A stretch of DNA of 64,000 bases from Microbulbifer sp. TB1203 (GTDB lineage Bacteria; Pseudomonadota; Gammaproteobacteria; Pseudomonadales; Cellvibrionaceae), in assembly GCF_030997045.1 (NCBI RefSeq), contig NZ_CP116899.1:186001-250000 (forward strand), given 5' to 3'. The position numbers and the translations under genes were made by a program. Within the stretch, counting starts at the first letter, position 1; each line of letters begins with the position of its first letter. Positions 43,146-52,862 of the stretch are shown here, in pieces. The notes beneath the pieces were generated by a model. The model saw only the letters and a program-made list of their open reading frames with translations. It made no database searches and had not been told where the DNA came from.

Positions 43146-44426
43146 ATGCCAATCCTCGCCCTGGGTATCAACCACGACAGCGCCCCGATCGAGGTGCGCG
43201 AGCGGGTGGCCTTTGCCCCGGAGGTGATGCCCGGCGCCCTGGCGGATGCGCGCAAAGCCCTGGGCTGTGCGGAACTGGCGATACTCTCCACCTGCAACCG
43301 CACCGAGATTTACGGCGAGGTGTCGGAAGAGCGGCTGCTGGAGTGGCTGGCGGACTATCACCAGGTACCCCGGGAGCAACTGGTTGCCAGCCATTACAGC
43401 TACCGCGGTGAGGATGCGGTGCGCCATATGATGCAGGTGGCCTGTGGCCTCGATTCCCTGGTGCTGGGCGAGCCGCAAATCCTGGGCCAGATCAAGTCCG
43501 CCTACGCGGTTGCGCGCGAGAGCGGCAGCGTCGGCAGCCTGCTGCACAGTGTCTTCCAGCAGGTATTCGCGGTGGCCAAGAAGGTGCGCACCGAGACCGC
43601 CATCGGCGAGAACCCGGTTTCCGTGGCCTACGCCGCGGTATCCCTGGCGTCGCGCATCTTCACCGACCTGGGGCAGCAGACGGCGCTGCTGATCGGCGCC
43701 GGGGAGACCATCGAACTGGTGGCGCGGCACCTGCTGGACCAGGGGGTTGCGCGGCTGATCGTCGCCAACCGCACCCTGAACCGCGCGGAACAGCTGGCGG
43801 ATAATTTCGGCGCAGAGGCCATATTGTTGGCGGATATCCCCGAGCACCTGTCGCGGGCGGATATCGTGATCAGCTCCACCGCCAGCCAGCTGCCGATCCT
43901 CGGCAAGGGCGCGGTGGAATCGGCCCTCAGGCTGCGCCGCCACCGGCCCGTGTTTATGGTGGATATCGCCGTGCCCCGGGATATCGAACCCCAGGTGGGC
44001 CAGTTGGACGACGTCTACCTCTATACCGTCGACGACCTGCGCGGGGTGATCGACGAGGGCAAGCGCTCGCGGGAAAAGGCCGCCGAGGCCGCCCACACCA
44101 TTGTCGATGCCGCAGCCAGTGCGTTTATGCGCGAACACCGCGCCCTGGGTGCGGTGGACACCATCCGCAATTACCGCCAGCGCGCGCAGCAGATCGGCGA
44201 CACGGAGCTGGAAAAAGTGTTGCTGCAGCTGGACAAGGGCGAGGACCCGCGGCGGCTGCTGGAGCAGTTGGCCCGCTCCCTCACCAACAAACTGATTCAC
44301 GCCCCCACGGTCAATCTCAGGCGGGCCACCGCCGAAGGGGACCTGCAGCGGCTGCGCCTGGCGCGGGAAATCGTCGGCCTGGACCCCTTCGCGGAAACAG
44401 AAGCAGAGAGTAAAAAAGACGAATGA
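43146..44426 (+). CDS. hemA: Glutamyl-tRNA reductase
   Basis: First committed step of C5 tetrapyrrole synthesis. The 426 residues include the catalytic Cys in LSTCNRTEIYG, the motif LDSLVLGEPQILGQ and an NADPH-binding domain (LLIGAGETIELVARHL). An AGGAG ribosome-binding site precedes the ATG. It is divergent from the TPR-lolB operon and overlaps prfA by 4 bp (ATGA), the standard arrangement. Confidence 0.96.
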   Translation: MPILALGINHDSAPIEVRERVAFAPEVMPGALADARKALGCAELAILSTCNRTEIYGEVSEERLLEWLADYHQVPREQLVASHYSYRGEDAVRHMMQVACGLDSLVLGEPQILGQIKSAYAVARESGSVGSLLHSVFQQVFAVAKKVRTETAIGENPVSVAYAAVSLASRIFTDLGQQTALLIGAGETIELVARHLLDQGVARLIVANRTLNRAEQLADNFGAEAILLADIPEHLSRADIVISSTASQLPILGKGAVESALRLRRHRPVFMVDIAVPRDIEPQVGQLDDVYLYTVDDLRGVIDEGKRSREKAAEAAHTIVDAAASAFMREHRALGAVDTIRNYRQRAQQIGDTELEKVLLQLDKGEDPRRLLEQLARSLTNKLIHAPTVNLRRATAEGDLQRLRLAREIVGLDPFAETEAESKKDE

Positions 44427-45505
44427 AAGATTCGGTAATGAACAAGCTGGAAAACCTGGTGGAACGTCACGAGGAGGTGTCCGCGCTGCTCGGGGATGCG
44501 GACATTATCGGCGACCAGGACAAATTCCGCGATCTGTCCCGCGAGTATTCCGAGTTGGAAGAGGTGGTGAAGTGCTACGGCCGCTACAAGCGGCTGCAGG
44601 ACGACATGGCCGCGGCGCGGGAGATGTTGGGTGAGAGCGATGCAGAGATGCGCGAGATGGCGCAGGAGGAGCTGCGCGAAGCGGAGACGCAACTGGAGCC
44701 GCTGGAGCGGGAGCTGCAGACGCTTCTGCTGCCGAAAGACCCCAACGACCGCAAGAACGTCTTCCTGGAAGTCCGCGCCGGCACCGGCGGTGACGAGGCG
44801 GCGATTTTTTCCGGCGACCTGTTCCGCATGTATTCCCGCTACGCGGAAAAACAGGGTTGGCGCATCGAGATCATCAGCGAAAACCCCGGTGAACACGGCG
44901 GCTATAAGGAAATCATCACCCGGGTGGCCGGCGAGGATGTCTACGCAAAACTGAAATTCGAGTCCGGCGCCCACCGGGTGCAGCGGGTGCCGGAAACCGA
45001 ATCCCAGGGCCGCATCCACACCTCCGCCTGCACGGTGGCGGTGATGCCGGAACCGGACGAGCGCGACGCGGTTGAGATCAACAAGGCGGACCTGCGCGTG
45101 GACACCTACCGCGCCTCCGGCGCCGGCGGCCAGCACGTGAACAAGACCGACTCCGCGGTGCGCCTCACTCACCTGCCCACCGGCATCGTGGTGGAGTGCC
45201 AGGACGAGCGCTCCCAGCACAAGAACCGCGCCAAGGCCATGGCGCTGCTGCAGGCCAGGCTGCAGAGCGAGCAGGAGTCCGCCGCCGCGCAGGAGATTTC
45301 CGATGCGCGCCGCAACCTGGTGGGCAGCGGCGACCGCTCCGAGCGTATCCGCACCTACAACTTCCCCCAGGGCCGGGTCACCGATCACCGCATCGGTCTC
45401 ACCCTGTACAAGCTGGACGAAATCATGCAGGGCGCGCTGGACGAAGTGATCGAGCCACTGCGCACCGAGCACCAGGCGGATCAGCTGGCCGCCCTCGGGC
45501 AGTGA
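44423..45505 (+). CDS. prfA: Peptide chain release factor 1
   Basis: Recognises UAA and UAG stop codons. The 360 residues contain the GGQ motif (SGAGGQHVNKTDSAVRLTH) and a PxT-type anticodon-mimic motif, here PET (RVPETESQGRIHTS). It overlaps hemA (ATGA) and is followed by prmC, which methylates the GGQ glutamine. RF1 being present means TAG is a true stop in this organism, relevant to the amber-interrupted ybjQ at 55532. Confidence 0.96.
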   Translation: MKDSVMNKLENLVERHEEVSALLGDADIIGDQDKFRDLSREYSELEEVVKCYGRYKRLQDDMAAAREMLGESDAEMREMAQEELREAETQLEPLERELQTLLLPKDPNDRKNVFLEVRAGTGGDEAAIFSGDLFRMYSRYAEKQGWRIEIISENPGEHGGYKEIITRVAGEDVYAKLKFESGAHRVQRVPETESQGRIHTSACTVAVMPEPDERDAVEINKADLRVDTYRASGAGGQHVNKTDSAVRLTHLPTGIVVECQDERSQHKNRAKAMALLQARLQSEQESAAAQEISDARRNLVGSGDRSERIRTYNFPQGRVTDHRIGLTLYKLDEIMQGALDEVIEPLRTEHQADQLAALGQ

Positions 45506-45531
45506 TCAGTGGTTTGTGGGTGGTGGTTGGT

Positions 45532-45655
45532 GTAGGAGCGGGGACCGCCAGGGATGGCGGAAATGCAGATTTTGCAGGAGCAAAAATCTGCCCATGCCCG
45601 CGATCTGAGTCTGCCATTACTGAAAACCTGATCGCGGGCATGGCCCGCTCCTACA
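45532..45655. repeat. Composite REP with nested AAATCTG hairpin
   Basis: GTAGGAGCGG at the left and CCGCTCCTAC at the right (about 45646-45655) form the outer REP. Inside lies the GACCGCC/CAGATTTTGC repeat (45543-45590), also found at 12627 and 51232. It fills the prfA-prmC gap. Confidence 0.82.
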
Positions 45656-45665
45656 CGCATTCAAA

Positions 45666-46493
45666 ATGAGCACAGTCAAACAAAACCTCGCCCGCAGCGC
45701 CGGACTCGCCGACAGCGACACCGCCCGCCTGGATACCGAAATTCTGCTCGGCCATGTCCTCGGCCGCCCACGCACCTGGCTCTACACCTGGCCGGAATAC
45801 GAGTTGAGTGAAGCCGAGCAGACAGAGTTCGATGCGCTGTTCGAGCGCCGCAAAAACGGCGAACCGGTGGCCCACCTCACCGGCACGCGGGAATTCTGGT
45901 CGCTGCCGCTCAAGGTCGACGCCTCCACCCTGATCCCCCGCCCGGAAACCGAACTGCTGGTGGAAACCGCGCTGGAGCTCTGTCCGCAGGAAACCCTGCG
46001 TGCGCTGGACCTGGGTACGGGCACCGGTGCCATCGCCCTGGCGCTGGCTTCGGAAAAACCCGGCTGGCGGATAGTCGCTGCGGAAAAATCCGCGGAGGCA
46101 GTGGCGCTGGCGGAGAAGAACCGCCGCGCTCTCAAACTCGACAAGGTGCAGATTCTGCAGAGTGACTGGTTTGCGCAGATACCGCCGCAGCAATTCGACC
46201 TGATTCTCAGCAACCCGCCCTATATCGACGCCGCCGATCCGCACCTGGAGGAGGGTGATGTGCGTTTCGAGCCCCGCTCGGCGCTGGTAGCCGCGCGCGA
46301 GGGGCTGGCGGACATCGAATGGATTGCGCAGAAAAGTATCGAATACCTGCAGCCCGGTGGCTGGCTGATCGTCGAGCACGGTTGGCAGCAGGCCGAGGCA
46401 GTGCGCAAAATATTTGCCGCTGCCGGTTTAAATAATATCGAGAGCCGCAAAGACTACTCCGGCTGGGAACGGCTGACGCTGGGCCGGAAATAA
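45666..46493 (+). CDS. prmC: Release-factor glutamine methyltransferase
   Basis: SAM-dependent N5-methylation of the GGQ glutamine in RF1 and RF2. The 275 residues include a helical N-terminal domain, the SAM loop ALDLGTGTGAIALAL and the NPPY motif (LILSNPPYIDAADPHL). It follows prfA after a repeat-filled 160 bp. The ribosome-binding site is weak. Confidence 0.95.
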   Translation: MSTVKQNLARSAGLADSDTARLDTEILLGHVLGRPRTWLYTWPEYELSEAEQTEFDALFERRKNGEPVAHLTGTREFWSLPLKVDASTLIPRPETELLVETALELCPQETLRALDLGTGTGAIALALASEKPGWRIVAAEKSAEAVALAEKNRRALKLDKVQILQSDWFAQIPPQQFDLILSNPPYIDAADPHLEEGDVRFEPRSALVAAREGLADIEWIAQKSIEYLQPGGWLIVEHGWQQAEAVRKIFAAAGLNNIESRKDYSGWERLTLGRK

Positions 46494-46498
46494 TACCT

Positions 46499-46560
46499 GT
46501 AGGAGCGGCGGGGCGGCCATCCGCCATGCCCGCGATCTGAGCCTGATCGCGGGCATGGCC
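46499..46560. repeat. REP element, right end truncated
   Basis: TGTAGGAGCGGCGGGGCGGC starts the element, and inverted GCCCGCGATC/GATCGCGGGC follows. The terminal CTCCTAC is missing, replaced by the leader of the next gene. An ATG at 46555 inside it is probably not the start of the efflux gene. Confidence 0.75.
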
Positions 46561-46590
46561 CGAAGAGATAGAGTTAACAGAGGGGAATCC

Positions 46591-47469
46591 GTGCACGACC
46601 ACGTCCACCATCGCCGCGGCAGCGGCCACCTGCGCCCGCTGGTCTGGGGCCTGGTAATCACCTTTGCCTTCGCCATGGTCGAGGCGGTGGGGGGCTGGCT
46701 GTCCGGTTCCCTGGCGCTGCTCGGCGACGCGGGACATATGGCCACCGACTCCCTGGCACTGGCGCTGGGCGCGGTGGCCGCGCTGCTGGCGCGGAAGCCG
46801 GCAGACCGGGAGCTGTCTTTCGGTTGGGGGCGCGCCGAGGTGCTGGCGGCGATCGTCAATGCGGTGTTTATGCTATTGATTATCGCCGGTATCACCTACG
46901 CGGCGATAAACCGCCTGCGCGATCCGCAGCCGGTGCAGGGCGACACAGTGATGGTGATTGCTGCCATCGGCCTGCTGGTGAATGTGCTGGTGGCTTGGAC
47001 ACTGCATCGCGGTGAGCAGACGCTGAATATCCGCGGCGCACTGCTGCATGTGATGGGCGATCTGCTGGGCTCGGTGGCCGCGCTGGCCGCCGGTGCGGTG
47101 ATCTATTTTACCGGCTGGACGCCGATAGACCCGCTGCTGTCACTGCTGATCTGCATTCTGATCCTGATTTCCAGCCTGCGCCTGCTGCGCGACGCGGTGG
47201 ATGTGCTGATGGAGCGGGTGCCGCGGGAGCTGAGCCTGCCGGTGGTGGGCGAGACCATGGCGGCGGTGGAGGGTGTGCGCTCGGTGCACGACCTGCATAT
47301 CTGGCGTTTAGACAGCAGCACCATTTCGCTCTCCGCGCATATCGTGGTGGACGACCTGCAGGCCTGGCCCGGGGTGCTGGAGCGGCTGCGGGAGGCTCTG
47401 ATCAAACGCTTCGCGATTGAACATATCACTCTGCAGCCGGAACCCATTCAATTGATGGTGATCAGTTAG
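46591..47469 (+). CDS. Cation diffusion facilitator (zinc/cobalt efflux family)
   Basis: A 292-residue CDF transporter with six hydrophobic segments. The two metal-site HxxxD motifs are visible: GHMATD in TM2 and HVMGDLLG in TM5. The N-terminus is His-rich (VHDHVHHRRGSGH), and the C-terminal cytoplasmic domain contains HDLHIWRLD. It most likely exports Zn2+ or similar divalent ions, as ZitB/CzcD. The preferred start is GTG at 46591, after AGAGGGGAATCC; the ATG at 46555 lies in a repeat. It is convergent with the M14-like gene, the stops overlapping by 4 bp. Confidence 0.9.
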   Translation: MHDHVHHRRGSGHLRPLVWGLVITFAFAMVEAVGGWLSGSLALLGDAGHMATDSLALALGAVAALLARKPADRELSFGWGRAEVLAAIVNAVFMLLIIAGITYAAINRLRDPQPVQGDTVMVIAAIGLLVNVLVAWTLHRGEQTLNIRGALLHVMGDLLGSVAALAAGAVIYFTGWTPIDPLLSLLICILILISSLRLLRDAVDVLMERVPRELSLPVVGETMAAVEGVRSVHDLHIWRLDSSTISLSAHIVVDDLQAWPGVLERLREALIKRFAIEHITLQPEPIQLMVIS

Positions 47470-48989
47470 TCTTCGTCGCTCTCCACAGTCTCCGGTTCCT
47501 GCGGCTTCTCCACCGGTTCCCCGGAGGCGGGTTTTTCGGGGGCCGGCTCGTCGGTAGTGGTTCCCGCACTTTCCGCAGCACTTTCTGCCGCACCTTCTAC
47601 TGTACCTTCGGTTTTTTCTTGCTCCGGTGGCGGGCTCTCCGCGGTCACTTCCTCCGGCGGGCTGATCTGCTCCTGGGGTGCCTGGATGCCGATGTGGTAG
47701 GCAGCAAAGCCCGGCTGCACCACCTGGTTCATGGCCATGCCCAGCACCCGGCCGTTGTACTCGGAGCGGATTTCCTTGCGCACGTTGGTGATCGGGTTGG
47801 TGACGGTACCGAGCAGGTCTCCCTTGCGCACGGACTCGCCGAGTTTCACTTCGCTGAAGATGATCCCGCCGGTGGTGGCGCGCTGCCAGGTGGAGTTGTA
47901 ATAAACCGGCTCCGGGTCGCCCCAGAGGCGGAACTTGCTCACCATATCCAGCTGGTTCAGCAGGGTGCGGATGCCCTTGACGCTGTGGCTCACCGACACT
48001 TCGTCGAGCACCATGGGGGCGCCCGCTTCCAGGGTCACTGTGGGAATGCCGGCGTTCACCGCCGCGCGGCGCAGGGTGCCCTTGGCCCCGTCGCTGTGCA
48101 GCACCACGGTGGAGCCGAAGCCCTTGGTCATTTTTACCACCTTGGGGTTGGTGAGGTCGCCGCGCAACTGCGGCAGGTTGGTGCGGTAGAAGGAACCGGT
48201 GTGCAGGTCCACCACCGCGTTGCAATGGACGATCACCTCGTGGAAAAACGAATGGGCGATACGGGAGGCGGAGGAACCGTTGGGATCCCCGGGAAAGTGG
48301 CGATTGAGGTCGCGGCGGTCGGTGAGATAGCGGGAGCCGCGGTGAAAGCCCTGCAGGTTGACGATGGGCACGCCGATCACCGCGCCGCTCAGGTTGGCCG
48401 GGTCCAGGTTGTACATCACCCGGCGCACCGTCTCGATGCCGTTGAGTTCGTCGCCGTGGATCGCCGCGGTAAGGCACAGGGACGGCCCCGGCTTGGCGCC
48501 ATTGACCACCAATACCGGGGTGGCACTGTAGACGCCCTCGAAGTGCTGGCTGGGCGACCAGGCCAGACGGGTCGAGGTGGCCGGCGGTACTTCGGAGCCG
48601 AGGAGACGCAGGGGTTTGGCGATTTCCACTGCGACCGGCTTGTCTTCCGGGACGGCGGTATCTCCGGCTGCCGCTTTATCTTCGGCGCTCTCCTCCCGGG
48701 GACTTTGCGCTTCGTCGCTGCCGGCAGCGGTTTCGGGGGCTTGCGTTTCGGGCTGCTCTGATTCCGGCTGCTCCGGTTCCGGCTGTTTTGACTCCGGCTG
48801 TTTTGTTTCCGGTTGCGGGGCTGGAATAACGACCTCTTCGTCGATGGGCCTGTCCAACTCGATATTTTCCGCCTGGGGCACGCCGCCTTCCGGGTCGTCC
48901 TCCTGCTCGGTCAGTGCGAATGTGGAGACGGACATCAAAAACAGGGCTGAACACAGCAGAGGCCGACGCAAAGGCGGGCGCAGAAACAT
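47466..48989 (-). CDS. Secreted succinylglutamate desuccinylase/aspartoacylase-like protein
   Basis: A 507-residue protein from the ATG at 48989 (MFLRPPLRRPLLCSALFLMS), with GGAG eight bases upstream and a signal peptide. A Pro/Glu/Gln-rich linker with repeated KQPE/EQPE units (about 45-85) precedes an M14-type zinc deacylase domain, with HGDELNGIE and DLHTGS. Then comes a short beta-rich segment (VKLGESVRKGDLLGTVTNP) and an acidic Glu/Pro-rich tail. The substrate is unknown. A frame extending to 49202 would remove the signal peptide from the N-terminus and was rejected. Confidence 0.83.
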   Translation of the reverse strand: MFLRPPLRRPLLCSALFLMSVSTFALTEQEDDPEGGVPQAENIELDRPIDEEVVIPAPQPETKQPESKQPEPEQPESEQPETQAPETAAGSDEAQSPREESAEDKAAAGDTAVPEDKPVAVEIAKPLRLLGSEVPPATSTRLAWSPSQHFEGVYSATPVLVVNGAKPGPSLCLTAAIHGDELNGIETVRRVMYNLDPANLSGAVIGVPIVNLQGFHRGSRYLTDRRDLNRHFPGDPNGSSASRIAHSFFHEVIVHCNAVVDLHTGSFYRTNLPQLRGDLTNPKVVKMTKGFGSTVVLHSDGAKGTLRRAAVNAGIPTVTLEAGAPMVLDEVSVSHSVKGIRTLLNQLDMVSKFRLWGDPEPVYYNSTWQRATTGGIIFSEVKLGESVRKGDLLGTVTNPITNVRKEIRSEYNGRVLGMAMNQVVQPGFAAYHIGIQAPQEQISPPEEVTAESPPPEQEKTEGTVEGAAESAAESAGTTTDEPAPEKPASGEPVEKPQEPETVESDED

Positions 48990-49095
48990 GCAATAACTCC
49001 GTTGGATCTTGTGTTGGTGATTCATAGGCGACTTGGACGGGCAGTATAGCGAAAGCGTTCCCGGCGAACTGCGCGGCGGTCGGCGAAAACGCGGA

Positions 49096-50448
49096 TCAGG
49101 TTGCCGGTATCGCCCGGTGGCTGGTGCGCCGGAGACGCAGGCCGAGCAGAATGGAAGCCACCCCGAGTCCGATACAGAGACCGGTCCAGTAGCCGTACAC
49201 ACCCCAGAGATTCTCCCCCAGCCAATAGGCGCTGCTGAGTCCCACCAGCCAGTAGGAGAATATCTGCAGGACCATGGGTACGCGGGTGTCCCGGTAGCCG
49301 CGCAGCGCGCCCCAGGACATGGCCTGGGCCACGTCCACCAGTTGGAAGGCGGCGCACAGCAACAGCAGGTTGGTGGCCACGGCGATGATATCCGCGTTGG
49401 CGGTATAGGCGAGCACGAAGGGGTACCGCAGGGCGATCAGCAGCACGCCGGTGGCGAGGGCATACAGCAGCCCGCTGCCGACCCCGACTGCACTGGTAAA
49501 ACGCGCGCGTTTGGGGCGGTTCTGGCCCAGCAACTGCGCGGTGCGAATACTCAGCGCCTGGGCCAGTGCAAGGGCCACCAGGTAGAAGATAGAGCCGATA
49601 CTCAGGCCTATCTGGTGGGCCGCCACTATGGTGGCGCCGTAGGGGGCCAGCAGTATCGTCAGGCTGGCGAAGAAGGTCACTTCGCTGGCGGCGCCGATGC
49701 AAACGGGCAGGCCCACAGCCATCAGGTGTCGCTGGGTGGGCCAGTGGGGCCTGGGAGGCCGCAAGCTGAGTTTCAGGGAGCGATAGGCCGGATCGCTGCC
49801 GGCATGCCAGAAGAGCGCGGCGGCGATGGACCAGCTCACCAGGCTGGTGGCCCAGCCGCAACCGGCGCCGCCCATGGCCGGAACCGGCCCCGCGCCGAAC
49901 ACCATCAGGATATCCAGCGGAATATTCAGCACCGCGGCCGCGAGATAGATGCGCATCACCGGCCGCACCCGGCCCATTCCTTCGCAATAACCGCGCAGGG
50001 CCGTGCCCATGGCGAAGGGTAGGGTACCGGTGGCCAGTGCCAGCAGGTACTGCTGCATCACCCGTCGCACCGGTTCCTCGGTATCGATCCACTGGCCCCA
50101 CCAGGGCACCGCGAGCAATGCACCCACCACAACCAGGCCACCGATCAGGGCAATCCACTGCGCCTGCTGCAATTGCCGGGCGCAGCCAGGTTCGTCCCGC
50201 GCGCCGCGCAGGTGCGCCACCACCGGCGAGACCGCGGCCAGCAGGCCGATCAGAGTCACTGCGCAGACCGCCCAGATACTGGAGCCCAGGGCGAGGCCGG
50301 CGAGATCCACTTCGCTGGCGCGGCCGGCGACGATGGTGTCGGTCACACCCATGCTGACCACCGCCAGGTTGCTCACCACCAGCGGACCACCGAGGGTGGT
50401 CAGGTGCGAGAGTTCGGTGGCGGCGGCGCGGCGGTAGAGTTTGGGCAT
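49096..50448 (-). CDS. MATE-family efflux transporter
   Basis: A 450-residue multidrug and toxin extrusion (NorM-type) transporter with about twelve hydrophobic segments in two halves. Recognisable pieces are LGGPLVVSNLAVVSMGVTDTIVAG and VGLPVCIGAASEVTFFASLTILL. The start at 50448 (MPKLYRRAAATELSHL) is chosen over 50541 because the extension overlaps the divergent DoxX leader and lacks family similarity. It exports cationic drugs or dyes by Na+ or H+ exchange; the substrate was not determined. Confidence 0.9.
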   Translation of the reverse strand: MPKLYRRAAATELSHLTTLGGPLVVSNLAVVSMGVTDTIVAGRASEVDLAGLALGSSIWAVCAVTLIGLLAAVSPVVAHLRGARDEPGCARQLQQAQWIALIGGLVVVGALLAVPWWGQWIDTEEPVRRVMQQYLLALATGTLPFAMGTALRGYCEGMGRVRPVMRIYLAAAVLNIPLDILMVFGAGPVPAMGGAGCGWATSLVSWSIAAALFWHAGSDPAYRSLKLSLRPPRPHWPTQRHLMAVGLPVCIGAASEVTFFASLTILLAPYGATIVAAHQIGLSIGSIFYLVALALAQALSIRTAQLLGQNRPKRARFTSAVGVGSGLLYALATGVLLIALRYPFVLAYTANADIIAVATNLLLLCAAFQLVDVAQAMSWGALRGYRDTRVPMVLQIFSYWLVGLSSAYWLGENLWGVYGYWTGLCIGLGVASILLGLRLRRTSHRAIPAT

Positions 50449-50515
50449 GGTGTGTAACAGGTGGAGCGGCGCGCCGACTAAAGGAAAAATCAACTGCAAT
50501 AAAGAGGGCGGGATT

Positions 50516-51151
50516 ATGGATGGCGCACTGGGTGGGTTCAATCGGCTTTACGGGATTTTTTTGCGCGGCGTGCGCTCGCTGGACTGGCTGGGCCCGCTGG
50601 TATTGCGCCTATACCTGGCTCCGATTTTTATCCTCTCGGGAATGAATAAAATCGGCAGTATCGAGGGTGTGGCGGCCTGGTTTGGCAATCCCGACTGGGG
50701 GCTGGGTCTGCCGGCGCCGCTGCTGATGGCCTGGCTGGCGATACTGACCGAACTGGTCGGCGGTGTGGCACTGCTGCTGGGGCTGGGGGTGCGATTGGCG
50801 GCGATACCGTTGATGGTGGTGATGGCGGTGGCTGCGGTGACCGTCCACTGGCAATACGGCTGGTCCGCGCTGCCGGACCAGACCCTGGTCATGCCCTGGG
50901 AGTGGCGCCAGGACCTGATCGCCGAGGCGGCGGCGCGCAAGGGCCGGGCGATTACCCTGCTCAAGGAGCACGGCAACTACGGCTGGCTCACCGAGGCGGG
51001 CAACTTCACAGTGTTGAAAAACGGCATAGAGTTTGCCGCTACCTACTTCGTCATGCTGCTCGCGCTGCTGTTCAGCGGGGCGGGGCGCTTTGTCAGCCTG
51101 GATGACTGGATCTGCCGCCACTGCGCCAAACAGTCGCCCCCGCGTAGATAG
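50516..51151 (+). CDS. DoxX family membrane protein
   Basis: A 211-residue inner-membrane protein. The DoxX core is visible in RLYLAPIFILSGMNKIGSIEG, PLLMAWLAILTELVGGVALLLGLGVRLAAIPLMVVM and a C-terminal YFVMLLALLFSGAGRFVSLD. About 60 polar residues lie between the third and fourth segments, longer than in minimal DoxX proteins. Its function is unclear; relatives take part in thiosulfate oxidation or redox protection. The ATG at 50516 follows AGAGGGCGGG. Confidence 0.85.
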   Translation: MDGALGGFNRLYGIFLRGVRSLDWLGPLVLRLYLAPIFILSGMNKIGSIEGVAAWFGNPDWGLGLPAPLLMAWLAILTELVGGVALLLGLGVRLAAIPLMVVMAVAAVTVHWQYGWSALPDQTLVMPWEWRQDLIAEAAARKGRAITLLKEHGNYGWLTEAGNFTVLKNGIEFAATYFVMLLALLFSGAGRFVSLDDWICRHCAKQSPPRR

Positions 51152-51231
51152 AGTTCGGGCTCCGGCCCATATAGATGTTATACTCGCCGATTATTTAACC
51201 CACGCCGTTCACGGCGTCCGCCCTGCGGGCG

Positions 51232-51276
51232 GCAGATTTTGCTCCTACAAATCTGCATTCCCACCATCCGGCGGTC
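51232..51276. repeat. Inverted copy of the GACCGCC / AAATCTG repeat
   Basis: GCAGATTTTGCTCCTACAAA followed by TCTGCATTCCCACCATCC and GGCGGTC is the reverse orientation of the repeat at 12627 and 45543. It lies in the doxX-rhlB gap, next to a GGCGTCCGCC...GGGCGG palindrome. Confidence 0.72.
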
Positions 51277-51335
51277 ACCTACGGCGTTCAAATTCGCTCC
51301 CGGCGAATTTGTAAGCATTTGAGCGAGTATTTCAC

Positions 51336-52835
51336 TTGATAGGAAAGTTGTTCCGCCGTTCCGCGTCCAAAGATGAACAGGACACTCAGCCCGAGGGCTC
51401 CAGGCCCGAGCAGGGTCCTCGGCCCAAGGGAGAAAAGAACTCCCAATCCGAGCCGGCCGGCCCGGACAGGGGCAATCCCCGCCGCGGCAGGGGCGGGCAG
51501 CGCGGTGGCGGGGGCCAGAAAGCCAAGGCTCCCTGGTCCCTGGACCAGTTTCAGGTGCCGGAACAGGAAGGCAAGGTGCGTTTCCACGACCTGGATCTGC
51601 CCCTGGAGCTGATGCACGCCATTTACGACCAGGGTTTCCAGTACTGCTCGCCGATCCAGGGCCGCTCGCTGCCCCACACCCTCAACGGCCACGACCTGGT
51701 GGGCAAGGCCCAGACTGGCACCGGCAAGACCGCCGCCTTCCTGATCACCATTATCGATGACCTGCTCAAGAACCCGTTTGAGGGCGAGCGCTACGCCGGC
51801 GAGGCGCGCTCGCTGATCATCGCCCCCACCCGCGAGCTGGTGATGCAGATCGCCGACGACGCCAAGGCCCTGTGCAAATACACGGATCTGGAGATCCACA
51901 CTCTGGTGGGCGGCATGGACTACCAGAAACAGCAGCGCAACCTGAACGAGCGCCTGGTGGATATACTGGTCGCCACTCCCGGCCGCCTGCTGGACTTCGC
52001 CAGCAACCGGGACTGCTACCTGGACCAGGTGGAAGTATTGGTGATCGACGAAGCCGATCGCATGCTGGATATGGGCTTTATCCCCCAGGTGCGGCGCATC
52101 GTGCGCCAGACTCCGCGCAAGACCCACCGCCAGACCATGTTCTTCTCCGCCACCTTCACCCCGGAAGTGGACTCCCTGGTGGAACAGTGGACCCAGGACC
52201 CGGTGATCGTGGAGATCGAGCCGGAGCGGGTGGCCACCGACAGCGTGGACCAGCGGGTCTACCTGGCGGCCAGCGACGAGAAGTACACCCTGCTGTACAA
52301 CATCCTGCAGAGCGACGAGGTGGACAGCCTGATCGTCTTTGCCAATCGCCGCGACCAGTGCCGCCGCCTGCACGAAAACCTGGAGGCGCACGGCTTCAGC
52401 GCCGGCATTCTGTCTGGCGATATTCCCCAGAACAAACGCGTGCGTACCCTGGAAGATTTCAAGGCGGGCGTGACCAAGGTGCTGGTGGCCACCGACGTGG
52501 CCGGCCGCGGCATCCATATCGCGGGCATCAGTCACGTGGTGAATTTCACTCTGCCAGAGGAACCGGAGGATTACGTCCACCGCATAGGCCGCACTGGCCG
52601 TGCCGGAAAGACCGGCACCTCCATCAGCTTCGCCTGCGAGGACGATGCCATGCGCCTGGAGCCGATCCAGCAATTGCTGGGACAAAAGCTCAAGTGCGAA
52701 CAGCCGCCGGAGGAATTGCTGGTGGAGCCGCCCAAGGTAAAAGTAAAACGCAGTAGCGGACCCGGCGGCGACAGTCGCGGCGGGCGCCGCGGTGGCGGTG
52801 GTGCTGGTGGTGGTGGCCGCCGTCCGCGCCGCTGA
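51336..52835 (+). CDS. rhlB: DEAD-box RNA helicase, RhlB-like
   Basis: A 499-residue ATP-dependent RNA helicase. A basic, low-complexity N-terminal region (about 1-65) is followed by the helicase core with GKAQTGTGKTAAF, PTRELVMQI, VIDEADRMLDMGF, FFSATF, VATDVAGRGIHI and HRIGRTGRAGK. The C-terminal tail is Gly/Arg-rich (SRGGRRGGGGAGGGGRRPRR). RhlB works with RNase E in mRNA decay. The only plausible start is TTG at 51336 (LIGKLFRRSASKDEQD), with GAGCGAG upstream. Confidence 0.9.
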   Translation: MIGKLFRRSASKDEQDTQPEGSRPEQGPRPKGEKNSQSEPAGPDRGNPRRGRGGQRGGGGQKAKAPWSLDQFQVPEQEGKVRFHDLDLPLELMHAIYDQGFQYCSPIQGRSLPHTLNGHDLVGKAQTGTGKTAAFLITIIDDLLKNPFEGERYAGEARSLIIAPTRELVMQIADDAKALCKYTDLEIHTLVGGMDYQKQQRNLNERLVDILVATPGRLLDFASNRDCYLDQVEVLVIDEADRMLDMGFIPQVRRIVRQTPRKTHRQTMFFSATFTPEVDSLVEQWTQDPVIVEIEPERVATDSVDQRVYLAASDEKYTLLYNILQSDEVDSLIVFANRRDQCRRLHENLEAHGFSAGILSGDIPQNKRVRTLEDFKAGVTKVLVATDVAGRGIHIAGISHVVNFTLPEEPEDYVHRIGRTGRAGKTGTSISFACEDDAMRLEPIQQLLGQKLKCEQPPEELLVEPPKVKVKRSSGPGGDSRGGRRGGGGAGGGGRRPRR

Positions 52836-52862
52836 TTTAGCTTTCCGCGCACTGCACTGGGG